Source of the DNA: Blattabacterium cuenoti
GTDB taxonomy: Bacteria > Bacteroidota > Bacteroidia > Flavobacteriales > Blattabacteriaceae
Direction: 5' to 3'
DNA: 64,000 nucleotides
Assembly: GCF_014251955.1 (NCBI RefSeq)
Contig: NZ_CP059203.1
Span: 361,895 to 425,894, forward strand
The notes under the pieces were generated by a model, which ran no database searches, had not been told where the DNA came from, and was given only the letters and a program-made list of their open reading frames with translations. Shown piece after piece: positions 16,643 through 25,746 of the stretch. Numbering within the stretch: position 1 is the stretch's first letter; each line of letters starts with the position of its first letter. The translations under genes were made by a program, and so were the position numbers.

Positions 16643-17731
16643 ATGGAAAAATTATGTTCTGGTTGTTTAAAAAAGGAATTCATCAACAACAATAATAATA
16701 ATTTTTTATCAAAAAATAATATGAGACAAAAAAAACAATGTCTAAAAAAACTCGACGTAGTGGATTGGTTATCTAATATACAAACTCCTTTCAATTTTAG
16801 AAGAGATGATGATAATGATAACATAGTGGAAGTACAATTTAAAAATGATAGAAAAGAATTTTTTCATAATAAAGAAAAAATTATCCTGAGTAAAGGAGAT
16901 TTTGTAACTGTGGAATCTAAATCTGGTGGATATGATGTAGGAAGAGTAACTATAACTGGAGAATTAGTAAAATTACAAATACGAAATAAAAATATTCCTT
17001 TGAATTCCTTAACAAAAAAAATATATAGAAAATCAACGGATAAAGAAATAGAAATATGGAATTCTTTGAAAAAAAAAGAGGACATAAGACTTATTCAGTC
17101 TAGAAAAATTGCAAAAAATTTAAATATTTCCATGAAAATTTGTGATATAGAATACCAAGGGGATGGAAAAAAAGCTACATTTTATTATACCTCAGAAAAT
17201 AGAATAGATTTCAGAAAATTGATTAAAAAATTAGCTTTAACATTTCGTATACGTATAGAAATGCGTCAAATAGGATATAGACAAGAAGCAGCAAAAATTG
17301 GAGGAATCGGATCTTGCGGTCGTGAACTTTGTTGTTCGACTTGGTTAAAAAGTTTTAAAAGCGTTAATACGAATTCAGCGAGATATCAACAACTTTCTAT
17401 CAAGATAGAAAAATTAACTGGACAATGTAACAAATTAAAATGTTGTCTCAATTATGAATTGGAGACCTATTTATTATCTATAAAGGATTTTCCAGAAATT
17501 AATAATAGTAAAATATACACAGAGAAAGGAGTGGCACAATGCATGAAAATTGATGTATTCAAAAAAACAATGTGGTATTCTTACATTAAGAATCCAAATA
17601 CTTGGTTTAGAATAGAAGTAAAAAAAATAAAGGATATTTTAAAAAATAGAAACAATCAAATAGCTCCTTCCCTGGAGAAATTATCAACAATTAATGCTAT
17701 TCATAAAACAGAATTAACATATTCTATTTAA
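16643..17731 (+). CDS. PSP1-domain RicT-like protein
   Basis: Homologous to the PSP1/RicT (YaaT) family, which in Bacillus subtilis works with RicA and RicF, binds an iron-sulfur cluster and affects RNase Y-dependent RNA processing. The PSP1 core spans about residues 80-290 (VTVESKSGGYDVGRVTITGE ... LALTFRIRIEMRQIGYRQEA). The cysteine-rich IGSCGRELCCSTWLKSF and GQCNKLKCCLNYE would supply the cluster ligands. A variable amino end has GCLKK and an asparagine run (16683-16702). In Flavobacteriia this gene normally precedes gldH and a class A PBP; here PBP1A follows but gldH is gone. Partners RicA/RicF are not visible here, so the molecular role is open. Confidence 0.88.
   Translation: MEKLCSGCLKKEFINNNNNNFLSKNNMRQKKQCLKKLDVVDWLSNIQTPFNFRRDDDNDNIVEVQFKNDRKEFFHNKEKIILSKGDFVTVESKSGGYDVGRVTITGELVKLQIRNKNIPLNSLTKKIYRKSTDKEIEIWNSLKKKEDIRLIQSRKIAKNLNISMKICDIEYQGDGKKATFYYTSENRIDFRKLIKKLALTFRIRIEMRQIGYRQEAAKIGGIGSCGRELCCSTWLKSFKSVNTNSARYQQLSIKIEKLTGQCNKLKCCLNYELETYLLSIKDFPEINNSKIYTEKGVAQCMKIDVFKKTMWYSYIKNPNTWFRIEVKKIKDILKNRNNQIAPSLEKLSTINAIHKTELTYSI
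16683..16702 (+). repeat. AAC/AAT tract at the start of the ricT-like gene
   Basis: AAC, AAC, then AAT units code an asparagine run near residue 15-19, ahead of the conserved PSP1 domain, where length changes would matter little. Confidence 0.5.
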
Positions 17732-17916
17732 TAGTAGAGTAGTAAGTAGTAGAAGATAATCGTAGGAGTATGTTTTTTTTACTACAACTATATAATAATA
17801 AATAAAGTAGAAAAGTAGGCGTTAGTAATAATAATATATTGTTTTGCTTTTGTAGTAGTAGTAAAAAATAAAGACACAACAACATAAAATGCAAAAAAAT
17901 AAAATAATTTTTATAC
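17732..17916. repeat. TAG-rich spacer between ricT-like gene and PBP1A (site of missing gldH)
   Basis: 185 bases without a reading frame. It begins with imperfect TAG units (17732-17752) and ends with TGTAGTAGTAGT (17851-17862). TACTACAA (17780-17787) is an inverted copy of TTGTAGTA (17850-17857). No residual gldH-like coding can be read. It presumably contains the PBP1A promoter. Confidence 0.55.
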
Positions 17917-20226
17917 GTGTATAAAAAAAATACAAAAATAAGTTTTTATTTTCGTATGCTTCTTTTTTATTTTTGGTTTTTCTTTTTTTTAGGGATTAGT
18001 ATACTTTTTATAATTTTTTATGCTGCATCTAAAGGATACTTAGGAAATTTACCCAGTACTAAAGATATAGAAAAACCTACAATGGAAGTAGGATCAGAGG
18101 TCTATGATACCAATGGTATTTTACTTGGAAAGTTTTTCTCAGAAAATAGAACATTAATTACTTATAAACAACTTCCAAAAAATTTTGTTAATGCTCTTAT
18201 AGCAAAAGAAGATATTCGTTTCAAATATCATTCAGGAATAGATATTAAATCTCTTATTAGAGCTATTCTTTCTTTAGGGAAAAAAGGTGGAGGAAGTACC
18301 ATTTCTCAACAATTAGCAAAACTTCTTTTTACAGGAACATCTGCAAAAAATAAATTACAAAGAATTCATCAAAAACTTTTAGAATGGGTTATGGCAGTTG
18401 AATTGGAAAAACGTTATACAAAAGAAGAAATTATTACGATGTATTGTAATAAATTTGATTTTTTATATAATGCAAAAGGAATTGAAACCGCAGCTCATAC
18501 TTATTTTAACAAAACAGCTTCTGAATTAAATTTAGGAGAATGTGCAACATTGGTTGGAATGCTAGAAAACCCTTCTTTATATAATCCAAAAATGTACCCC
18601 AATAGAGCTAAGAAACAAAGAAATTTAGTTTTGCATCAAATGAATAAATATGACTTTTTGAATATGTATAAATATAAAAAAGAGTTAAAAAAACCTATAA
18701 TAATAAACTTCAAAATACAAAAAAAAGATTTTGAGTTGTTAACCTATTATGGAGATTTTTTGAAAAAGGAAATTCAAGAAGCATTAGATGCTTACGAAAA
18801 AAGAACTGGGGAAAAACTGAATCTTTATTCTAGTGGACTAAAAATATATACATCTATTGATGCAAAAATGCAAGATTATGCAGAAAAAGCTGTGAAAAAA
18901 CATCTAAGTCAGTTGCAAATTTTATTTAATAATTTTCAAAAAAAAAATAAAAATGCTCCATTCTTAAATATATCTCCAGAAAAAACAAAAAGAATTCTTA
19001 TATCTGCTATGCATAGAACACAATTTTATCAATATCTTAAACAAAAAGGAATAACAGAAGAAAAAATTATAGAAGAATTTAAAAAACCGAAATATATAAA
19101 ATTGTTTACCTGGAATGGAGAAAAAAAAGTTTTAATGTCTCCATGGGATTTTATTCGTTATCAAAAAAGTATTATACAAGCTGGTTTATTATCTATAGAA
19201 TCTTCTACTGGATATATAAAAGCATGGGTAGGTGGAATAGATTTTAATTATTTTCAATATGATCATGTGGCAAAAACACAACGTCAAATTGGTTCTGTTT
19301 TCAAGCCTATTTTATATGCTACAGCTATTAATGAATTACATTATACTCCTTGTACAAAAATTTCAAATGAAAAATTTCATTTAGGAAAATGGAGTCCTAG
19401 AAATTCAAATGGAAAATATGGAGGATTTCTTACATTAAAAGATGGATTAGCACAATCTGTCAATACTATTTCTGCTCGTCTCATTTCACAAATGACCCCT
19501 GGACCAGTTATTAGATTAGCAAGAAAAATGGGGATAGAATCTATAATTCCTGAACATCCATCTATTGCTCTTGGATCTGCAGATTTAACATTATATGAAA
19601 TGACAGGAGCTTTTAATACATTTACTAATTACGGGGGGTACATCAAACCTAGTATTTTAGTTAAAATAGAAGATGAATATGGAAAATTCATCAAAGAACC
19701 CATAGATCTTAGTAGTATAAGGCAAGTATTTAGTGAAGAAGTGGCATATATAATGTTAAAATTAATGCAAGGAGTAGTGCAATATGGAACTGCTAAAAGA
19801 TTGTTGAAGAAATATAATTTTTTTGGAATAGATATAGCAGGAAAAACTGGAACAAGTAATGATAATTCAGATGGATGGTTTATAGGAATGATTCCAAATT
19901 TAACTACTGGAATTTGGGTTGGTTGGGAAGATAGATTTGCTCATTTTGATAATATTAAATTAGGACAGGGAGCTAATATGGCATTACCTATATGGGCTTA
20001 TTATATGCAAAGTTTATATAAATACATGAGACTCATTTATCATGAAAACTTATTATTTCATAAACCAGAAAACTATCAATATCATTGGGATCATTGTGAA
20101 GAAAACTTTTCTAAAAAGAATGAACATAAAGATGAAAAAGAAAAAAATACTGTTAAAGAAGAAGATATTATAATAAATTTTGATGAAAATTTAAATACTG
20201 AAAATAATAAAGATTATGATCAATAA
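17917..20226 (+). CDS. Penicillin-binding protein 1A, bifunctional class A PBP
   Basis: Polymerises and cross-links peptidoglycan at the inner membrane. There is a short cytosolic tail, then a membrane anchor (about residues 14-37). The GT51 transglycosylase domain follows with catalytic E98 in AKEDIRF and GGGSTISQQLAK at 124-135. The transpeptidase domain has S460-V-F-K463 (RQIGSVFKP), SVN (in AQSVNTIS) and K643-T-G645. The carboxy end is a charged D/E/K/N tail. At 769 residues it is full length. Translation starts at GTG 17917; the ATG at 17889 is out of frame and stops at once. Named mrcA/ponA in other bacteria; I leave the symbol open. It implies that this symbiont still makes a wall. Confidence 0.93.
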   Translation: MYKKNTKISFYFRMLLFYFWFFFFLGISILFIIFYAASKGYLGNLPSTKDIEKPTMEVGSEVYDTNGILLGKFFSENRTLITYKQLPKNFVNALIAKEDIRFKYHSGIDIKSLIRAILSLGKKGGGSTISQQLAKLLFTGTSAKNKLQRIHQKLLEWVMAVELEKRYTKEEIITMYCNKFDFLYNAKGIETAAHTYFNKTASELNLGECATLVGMLENPSLYNPKMYPNRAKKQRNLVLHQMNKYDFLNMYKYKKELKKPIIINFKIQKKDFELLTYYGDFLKKEIQEALDAYEKRTGEKLNLYSSGLKIYTSIDAKMQDYAEKAVKKHLSQLQILFNNFQKKNKNAPFLNISPEKTKRILISAMHRTQFYQYLKQKGITEEKIIEEFKKPKYIKLFTWNGEKKVLMSPWDFIRYQKSIIQAGLLSIESSTGYIKAWVGGIDFNYFQYDHVAKTQRQIGSVFKPILYATAINELHYTPCTKISNEKFHLGKWSPRNSNGKYGGFLTLKDGLAQSVNTISARLISQMTPGPVIRLARKMGIESIIPEHPSIALGSADLTLYEMTGAFNTFTNYGGYIKPSILVKIEDEYGKFIKEPIDLSSIRQVFSEEVAYIMLKLMQGVVQYGTAKRLLKKYNFFGIDIAGKTGTSNDNSDGWFIGMIPNLTTGIWVGWEDRFAHFDNIKLGQGANMALPIWAYYMQSLYKYMRLIYHENLLFHKPENYQYHWDHCEENFSKKNEHKDEKEKNTVKEEDIIINFDENLNTENNKDYDQ

Positions 20227-20240
20227 AATTGATATTAGTT

Positions 20241-21200
20241 ATGATAAAAAGAATATTAATTTTAGATAAAAATCATCCTTTTATTGTCTATAAATTAAGA
20301 AAAGAAGAATTTATTTGTGATGAAAATTATTCTGATTCTATAGAAAAAATTATAAAAAATATTTACTTGTATGATGGGGTTATTTTGAGAAGTCGTTTAA
20401 AAATAGATAAAACATTTATTAAAAAAGCAACAAATTTAAAATTTATAGCTAGAGTTGGATCTGGGATAGAAAATATAGATAAAGATTATGCTTTAAAAAA
20501 AGGAATTACATTAATTTCTTCTCCAGAAGGAAACAAAGATTCTGTAGCTGAACATGCTATAGCTATGCTTTTATGTATGATGAATAATGTTATTCGTTCG
20601 AATCAAGAAATTAAAAAAGGAAAATGGAATAGAGAATCAAATAGAGGAAAAGAGATAATGGGAAAAACAATAGGGATTATTGGATATGGAAATACAGGAA
20701 AAGCTTTTGCTAAAAAACTTTCAGGATTTGAAACAAAAACTTTATGTTACGATATACTCCCTAAGGTAGGGGATGCTTATGCAAAGCAAGTAGATATGAA
20801 AACAATTTTTATAAAATCGGATATAATTAGTTTACATGTTCCTTATACAAAGAAAACAAAAGGAATGATAAACGAAAATTTTATAAAAAATTTTTGTAAG
20901 CCTTTTTATTTTGTTAACACTTCTCGTGGAGGATGTGTGCTTACTGATCATTTAGTAAATGCATTGAAAAATGGGAAAATATATGGAGCATGTTTAGATG
21001 TATTAGAATATGAAAAATCTTCTTTTGAAGATTTTTTTGCTCATAGAACCCTTCCTAAAATTTTTTTTCAGCTTATTCGTTCTGAAAAAGTTATATTAAC
21101 TTCACACATTGCTGGATGGACAAAAGAATCAAAATATAAAATGGCTAAAAATATTGTTGATAAAATTATTTCTTTAAAAAAAAAGTTTCAATTTAATTAA
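20241..21200 (+). CDS. D-3-phosphoglycerate dehydrogenase / D-2-hydroxyacid dehydrogenase
   Basis: Member of the D-isomer-specific 2-hydroxyacid dehydrogenases; most likely oxidises 3-phosphoglycerate with NAD to start serine synthesis, feeding the cysE-cysK route just downstream. Seen: RVGSGIENID (substrate arginine), SVAEHAIAMLLCMM, NAD-binding GIIGYGNTGKAFAKKL, NTSRGGCVL with the catalytic arginine, and catalytic histidine in TSHIAGWT. No regulatory ACT domain is present. I use ATG at 20241 (319 residues); a TTG at 20229 is in frame but directly follows the PBP1A stop. Exact substrate is inference. The stop lies inside a 7-bp inverted repeat (21187-21105 side arms at 21187-21193 and 21199-21205). 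Confidence 0.88.
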   Translation: MIKRILILDKNHPFIVYKLRKEEFICDENYSDSIEKIIKNIYLYDGVILRSRLKIDKTFIKKATNLKFIARVGSGIENIDKDYALKKGITLISSPEGNKDSVAEHAIAMLLCMMNNVIRSNQEIKKGKWNRESNRGKEIMGKTIGIIGYGNTGKAFAKKLSGFETKTLCYDILPKVGDAYAKQVDMKTIFIKSDIISLHVPYTKKTKGMINENFIKNFCKPFYFVNTSRGGCVLTDHLVNALKNGKIYGACLDVLEYEKSSFEDFFAHRTLPKIFFQLIRSEKVILTSHIAGWTKESKYKMAKNIVDKIISLKKKFQFN

Positions 21201-21205
21201 TTGAA
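21187..21205 (+). other. Inverted repeat at the end of the SerA-like gene
   Basis: TTCAATT (21187-21193), a 5-base loop TAATT, then AATTGAA (21199-21205). It overlaps the TAA stop. It could act as a weak 3' hairpin, but there is no T-run after it and the stem is almost all A-T. Confidence 0.25.
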
Positions 21206-21255
21206 TTGAACTCATTTATCACACATGATATTTATTCATATTCATTCTATTTTTG

Positions 21256-22370
21256 TCAATAGACAGATTTTAAATAACGTCCATTTTTTTTCATTTTTTT
21301 TATGAATTTTTTTGAGGAAAATATTCCTATTTCTTCTTCTATTAGACGAAATAATGTATTTTCTACATCTATGCTCATAGGATTTTTTTTTCCACAAATG
21401 TATATATATGCCCCATTTTTTATCCATGTGAAAATATTTTTACGATTTTCCCATATTTTATCTTGAACATAAATCTTTTTATTTTTATTATCTCTTGAAA
21501 AAGAGGTAGTTAAATAATTTAATACTCCATTTTTTTTCCAATTTTGGATTTCCATTTTATATAAAAAATCATTTTTAAAATGTTGATTTCCAAAAAAAAG
21601 CCAATTTTTTCCAGAATCTTGATGAACTTCTCTTTCATATAAAAAAGAACGGAAAGGCGCTATGCCTGTTCCAGCAGCAATGAGTATTATGTCTTTATTT
21701 GATTCTGGTAATTTTAATACGTGGTTTTTATGAACAAAAAAAGATAGTTGATCTCCTTTTTTCAATTTAGAAAGAAAATTAGAACAAAATCCATATTTCA
21801 TTTTTCCATTTAGTTGAAAACTATGACGTAACACTGTAATATGTATTTCATTATTGTGTACTATGGGAGAAGAAGAAATAGAGTATAATCTAGGTTTTAT
21901 AGGATCCATGATCCTAATCAAATCTTTTAATTGAATTTTTTTTTTATAGGAAATTCTTTCAAAAGAGAAAAAAAACTACATTTTCTATTATTGTCATTAG
22001 GAATGAAATTCATTTCTGATAAAAAAGAATATCTTTTCATCATATTTATGGATAAATGAACAATATTCAATTGTTTTTTTAATAAATTGAATATCATATT
22101 TTCTTCATATTTATTTTTTTCCAAAAAAATTTTTTCATTTTTCTGAAAAAGATTCATAATCTTATGAACTTCATATGAAGAATTTTCAGCTATGACGGAT
22201 ATAGAATCTCCCGGGGAATAGTCAACTTTTTTTTTATCCATTATTAATATTTCAATATGATGAAATTCTTTAGATTTTTCTCCTTCTATGCTTCTTTTTT
22301 TGTTTAAAAGAACATTAGTCAAAACTATTCCATTTTTTTTGACATTATTATTTTCTTCTCCTTTTTGCAT
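21256..22370 (-). pseudogene. cysJ: Sulfite reductase flavoprotein (CysJ-like), frameshifted in a poly(A) tract
   Basis: Two adjacent minus-strand frames form one gene. The first (22370 to 21927, 147 codons) carries the FAD-binding beta-barrel start (YSPGDSISVIAEN). The second (downstream to 21256) carries RLYSISSSP (FAD), GTGIAPFRSF, KNWLFFGNQHF, IYVQDKIWEN, YICGKKNPMSIDVE and the terminal RYLKSVY, all close to E. coli CysJ. They join at an A10 run (+ strand T10, 21936-21945). One extra A gives a continuous protein of 371 residues reading KEFPIKKK then IQLKDLIRIMDPIKPRLY. The protein lacks the flavodoxin (FMN) domain of the 599-residue E. coli enzyme. Polymerase slippage could rescue it; otherwise it is a recent pseudogene. 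Lies 74 bases after cysK. Confidence 0.85.
21936..21945 (-). repeat. Poly(A)10 tract carrying the cysJ frameshift
   Basis: Ten A residues in the coding (minus) strand at the exact point where the two cysJ frames must be joined. Eleven residues (or eight) would restore one open frame; as written, translation stops at TAA (21927-21929) six bases beyond the run. Confidence 0.85.
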
Positions 22371-22444
22371 TATTATTATTGATATACATTATTTTTTATT
22401 CTTAACATTTTTTTTGATTATTTTTATTCTTCTATTTCTTCGTA

Positions 22445-23359
22445 CTAATATAAAAAAAGATTCTCTACTGATAAATATCTTTCTCCAGTATCATAATTAA
22501 ATGTAAGTATTGTAGAATTTTTAGGAATATTAGGGAGTTGTTTTTCTATAGCTGAAAGAGAAGCCCCTGTAGAAATTCCTACAAGAATTCCTTCTTTTAT
22601 TGCTATTTTTCTAACAAAATTAAATGCTTCTTCTTTGGATACTAAAAAAGATCCATTTAATATTTTAACATTTAGAATAGAAGGAATAAATCCAGCTCCT
22701 AATCCTTGCAAAGAATGAGGCCCTCCTTTTCCTCCAAATATAACCGGAGACTCCACTGGTTCTACAGAAAAAATTTTTATATTTGGAAATTTTTTTTTCA
22801 ACACTTCTGAAACTCCAGTGATGTGTCCTCCAGTTCCCACTCCTGTAATAAAATAATCTATTCCTTTTGGAAAGGAATTAATAATTTCCCTTGCTGTTGT
22901 GTGTTTATGTATATTTGTATTTGAAACATTGTCAAATTGTCTTGGCATCCAAGAATTAGGAATGGAGTGGATCAATTCTTCTGCTTTTTTAATAGCTCCT
23001 CTCATGCCTTCTTCTTTAGAAGTAAGAACAAATTTTGCTCCAAAAATAGAAAAAAGTTTTCTTCTTTCAAGACTCATAGATTCAGGCATTACTAAAATAA
23101 GACGATAACCTTTTACAGCGGAAACCATGGCCAATCCGACTCCTGTATTTCCAGAAGTAGGTTCTATGATGATATCTCCTTTTTTAATAATTCCTTTATT
23201 TTCTGCATCTTCAATCATTGATAATGCAATTCTATCTTTAATACTTCCTCCAGGATTATTTTTTTCCAATTTCATCCATACTTGATGACTAGGAAACAAA
23301 CGATGAAGATGGACATGAGGTGTATTTCCAATAGTTTTCAATATATTTTCTACTCTCAT
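22445..23359 (-). CDS. cysK: Cysteine synthase (O-acetylserine sulfhydrylase A)
   Basis: PLP-dependent enzyme that replaces the acetyl group of O-acetylserine by sulfide to make cysteine. PLP lysine is K41 in [24 protein letters not shown] binds the substrate carboxylate, [11 protein letters not shown] the PLP phosphate, and [10 protein letters not shown] the late conserved serine block. The 304 residues are typical. It lies between serine acetyltransferase (30 bases upstream, same strand) and the broken cysJ (74 bases downstream), so the three look like one cysteine operon. The enzyme itself is intact, so cysteine can still be made if sulfide arrives from another source. Confidence 0.95.
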   Translation of the reverse strand: MRVENILKTIGNTPHVHLHRLFPSHQVWMKLEKNNPGGSIKDRIALSMIEDAENKGIIKKGDIIIEPTSGNTGVGLAMVSAVKGYRLILVMPESMSLERRKLFSIFGAKFVLTSKEEGMRGAIKKAEELIHSIPNSWMPRQFDNVSNTNIHKHTTAREIINSFPKGIDYFITGVGTGGHITGVSEVLKKKFPNIKIFSVEPVESPVIFGGKGGPHSLQGLGAGFIPSILNVKILNGSFLVSKEEAFNFVRKIAIKEGILVGISTGASLSAIEKQLPNIPKNSTILTFNYDTGERYLSVENLFLY

Positions 23360-23389
23360 TTTATTTTTTTTATTATATATTATTAAAAA

Positions 23390-24223
23390 TTATATCATAA
23401 AATTAATAGGATCAGGAAAAGGACTATTATTACGCATTCTAATTTCACTTTTTTGATATACTATAGAAAAAGGTGGAATACTACGTGTAACCCATACATT
23501 TCCTCCAAGGACACTATCATGTCCAATAACGGTTTCTCCTCCTAGAATTGTTGCTCCAGCATAAATAGTGACTTTATCTTCTATAGTAGGATGACGTTTT
23601 TTATTTGCTAATTGTTTATCAACATATATAGCTCCTAAAGTTACTCCTTGATATATTTTAACTTGATTTCCTATTTTTGTGCTAGATCCAATTACAATTC
23701 CAGTTCCATGATCTATGACGAAAGCTTTTCCTATTTCTGCAGAAGCATGAATATCTATTCCAGTTTTGCTATGGGCATATTCTGTTATTAACCTAGGTAA
23801 AATAGGAATTTTTTGAATCCATAATTGATGAGACATTCTATATAATGCTGTAGCAAAAAAACCAGGATAAGACAAAAAAATTTCTTCTAGAACAGTTGCT
23901 GCAGGATCAAATTCGAGTATAGCATTAGCATCTATAATTAATAGATGATAAATATGAGGAATTTTATCAAAAAAGATTTGAGAAATTTTTTCAGCATTTT
24001 TTTCTTTTATATTCAATTCTAGTAAAATTGAATACAATTTTTTTTGTAATATTTTGTAATTCTCTTTAAAAGAGAAAACATCCTTTAAAAGATTTCTATC
24101 AGGTGTAAAAAGAATATGAAATAAATCTTCTACAAATTTTTTGGATGTTTTTTTATTAGGAAAATAAGATTTACTTTTTTTATTATTTTCAAACAATTTT
24201 ATTAAAAAATTTGAATTTGACAT
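23390..24223 (-). CDS. Serine O-acetyltransferase (EpsC/SRPBCC-less long type)
   Basis: Acetylates serine with acetyl-CoA to give O-acetylserine for CysK. The catalytic left-handed beta-helix is in the carboxy half: TGIDIHASAEIGKAFVIDHGTGIVIGSSTKIGNQVKIYQGV (read in parts), then TIEDKVTIYAGATILGG and HDSVLGGNVWVTRSIPP. The histidine in DHGTG is the expected catalytic residue. The amino half is a long helical region. The 277 residues fit the Bacteroidetes serine acetyltransferases, which are longer at the amino end than short Gram-positive CysE. First gene of the cysE-cysK-cysJ group; upstream lies a 233-base spacer that should carry the promoter. Function is fairly sure. Confidence 0.92.
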   Translation of the reverse strand: MSNSNFLIKLFENNKKSKSYFPNKKTSKKFVEDLFHILFTPDRNLLKDVFSFKENYKILQKKLYSILLELNIKEKNAEKISQIFFDKIPHIYHLLIIDANAILEFDPAATVLEEIFLSYPGFFATALYRMSHQLWIQKIPILPRLITEYAHSKTGIDIHASAEIGKAFVIDHGTGIVIGSSTKIGNQVKIYQGVTLGAIYVDKQLANKKRHPTIEDKVTIYAGATILGGETVIGHDSVLGGNVWVTRSIPPFSIVYQKSEIRMRNNSPFPDPINFMI

Positions 24224-24456
24224 TTACTTAACTAATTTTTTTTTATTTATCCTATTTTTTTTATTATTATCATACAAAATATAAAACATCATTTTCATTA
24301 TTTAATGAAATAATTTTTTTTATTATTTTTTAACTTTATGTTATGTGTTGTGTGTGTTATTATTATTATTGATAGATAGTAAAAATAAATATAATAATTT
24401 ATTGATTTAACATTTTTTTTGAAAAAATTATTATTGATTTTTCACTCATTTTTTTT
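24224..24456. other. Spacer with simple repeats between serine acetyltransferase and icd
   Basis: 233 bases, T-rich, divergent promoter region for the cysteine genes (minus) and icd (plus). It holds a TG-rich piece followed by TTA repeats (about 24345-24372) and GATAGATAG. No gene or RNA element is seen. Confidence 0.5.
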
Positions 24457-24486
24457 ATGGAAAAAAATTTATATTATATTATGACA

Positions 24487-25746
24487 ATGAAAAAAATAAA
24501 AGTGGATCATCCTATAGTGGAAATGGATGGAGATGAAATGGCGAGAGTCATATGGAGATATATCAAAAAATATTTGATAATTCCTTATTTAGATATAAAA
24601 ATTATATACTTTGATCTTGGAATAAAAAATAGAGATTTTACAAATGATCAAATCACTATAGATGCAGCTCATGCAATAAAAAAATATAATGTAGGAATAA
24701 AATGTGCAACTATCACGCCTGATGAGGAAAGAATGAAAGAATTTCATTTAAAAAAAATATGGAAATCTCCAAATGGAACCATTAGAAACATGATAAATGG
24801 AACTATTTTTAGAGAACCTATCATCGCAAAAAATATTCCTCGTTTGATTCCAAATTGGAAAAATCCTATCTGCATAGCACGTCATGCATATGCAGATCAA
24901 TATAATGCAATTGATTTTCTTGTTAAAGAAAAAGGAAAATTGTATATCTCTTTTATTCCAGACAATAATGAAAATATTCATCCAAAAAATCATTTTCAAA
25001 AATTTGAAATACACCATTTTTTAGGACCAGGAATAGCTATGGGAATATATAATACAGATCAATCTATCTATGGATTTGCTCGTTCTTGTTTTAATTATTC
25101 TATTTATAAAAAATGGCCTCTTTTTCTTTCTACAAAGAATACCATTCTCAAAACATATGACGGTAGATATAAAGATATTTTTCAAGATTTGTATGAAAAC
25201 GAGTTTCAATCAAAATTTAAAGATTTGAAAATTACTTATGAGCATCGTTTAATTGATGATATGGTAGCAAATGTAATAAAATCAAATGGTGGATTTGTAT
25301 GGGCATGTAAAAATTATGATGGAGATGTACAATCGGATGCAATAGCTCAAGGATTTGGATCATTAGGAATGATGACTTCAATTTTACTAACTCCAGATGG
25401 AAAGACATTAGAATCCGAAGCTGCTCATGGAACTGTAACAAAGCATTATAGATTGTATCAAAAAGGAGAAAAAACATCAACAAATCCTATTGCCTCTATT
25501 TTTTCTTGGACACGTGGACTTAAACATCGTGCATTTCTAGATAAAAATAAAGATTTAAAAAATTTTTCTGAAAAAATAGAACAAACATGTCTAGAAGTGA
25601 TAGAATCTGGAAAAATGACTAAAGATTTATTCCAACTTGTTCCTTATAATAAAAAGAAAAAAAAGAATTATTTTAATTACTTAGATACAAAATCCTTCCT
25701 TCATTTATTAAAATTTCATTTTGAAAAAAAAATACAAAAAATTTAA
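24487..25746 (+). CDS. icd: Isocitrate dehydrogenase, NADP-dependent (eukaryote-like monomer class)
   Basis: Oxidative decarboxylation of isocitrate to 2-oxoglutarate, giving NADPH and the carbon skeleton for glutamate. The start [22 protein letters not shown] is that of the type II NADP-IDH shared with eukaryotes. Other blocks are [17 protein letters not shown], metal and substrate region [20 protein letters not shown], and cofactor block [12 protein letters not shown]. From ATG 24487 it has 419 residues; in-frame ATGs at 24481 and 24457 would add up to ten residues. Its TAA overlaps the stop of convergent menE in the palindrome TTAA. No other citrate-cycle gene is present in the window. Confidence 0.93.
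   Translation: MKKIKVDHPIVEMDGDEMARVIWRYIKKYLIIPYLDIKIIYFDLGIKNRDFTNDQITIDAAHAIKKYNVGIKCATITPDEERMKEFHLKKIWKSPNGTIRNMINGTIFREPIIAKNIPRLIPNWKNPICIARHAYADQYNAIDFLVKEKGKLYISFIPDNNENIHPKNHFQKFEIHHFLGPGIAMGIYNTDQSIYGFARSCFNYSIYKKWPLFLSTKNTILKTYDGRYKDIFQDLYENEFQSKFKDLKITYEHRLIDDMVANVIKSNGGFVWACKNYDGDVQSDAIAQGFGSLGMMTSILLTPDGKTLESEAAHGTVTKHYRLYQKGEKTSTNPIASIFSWTRGLKHRAFLDKNKDLKNFSEKIEQTCLEVIESGKMTKDLFQLVPYNKKKKKNYFNYLDTKSFLHLLKFHFEKKIQKI

Noticed and set aside
17732..17916. A recognisable gldH pseudogene
   Set aside because: No frame or residue pattern of gldH can be read in the spacer; only its position suggests the loss.
20229..20240. TTG at 20229 as the start of the SerA-like gene
   Set aside because: It begins two bases after the PBP1A stop and adds four non-family residues; ATG at 20241 is preferred.
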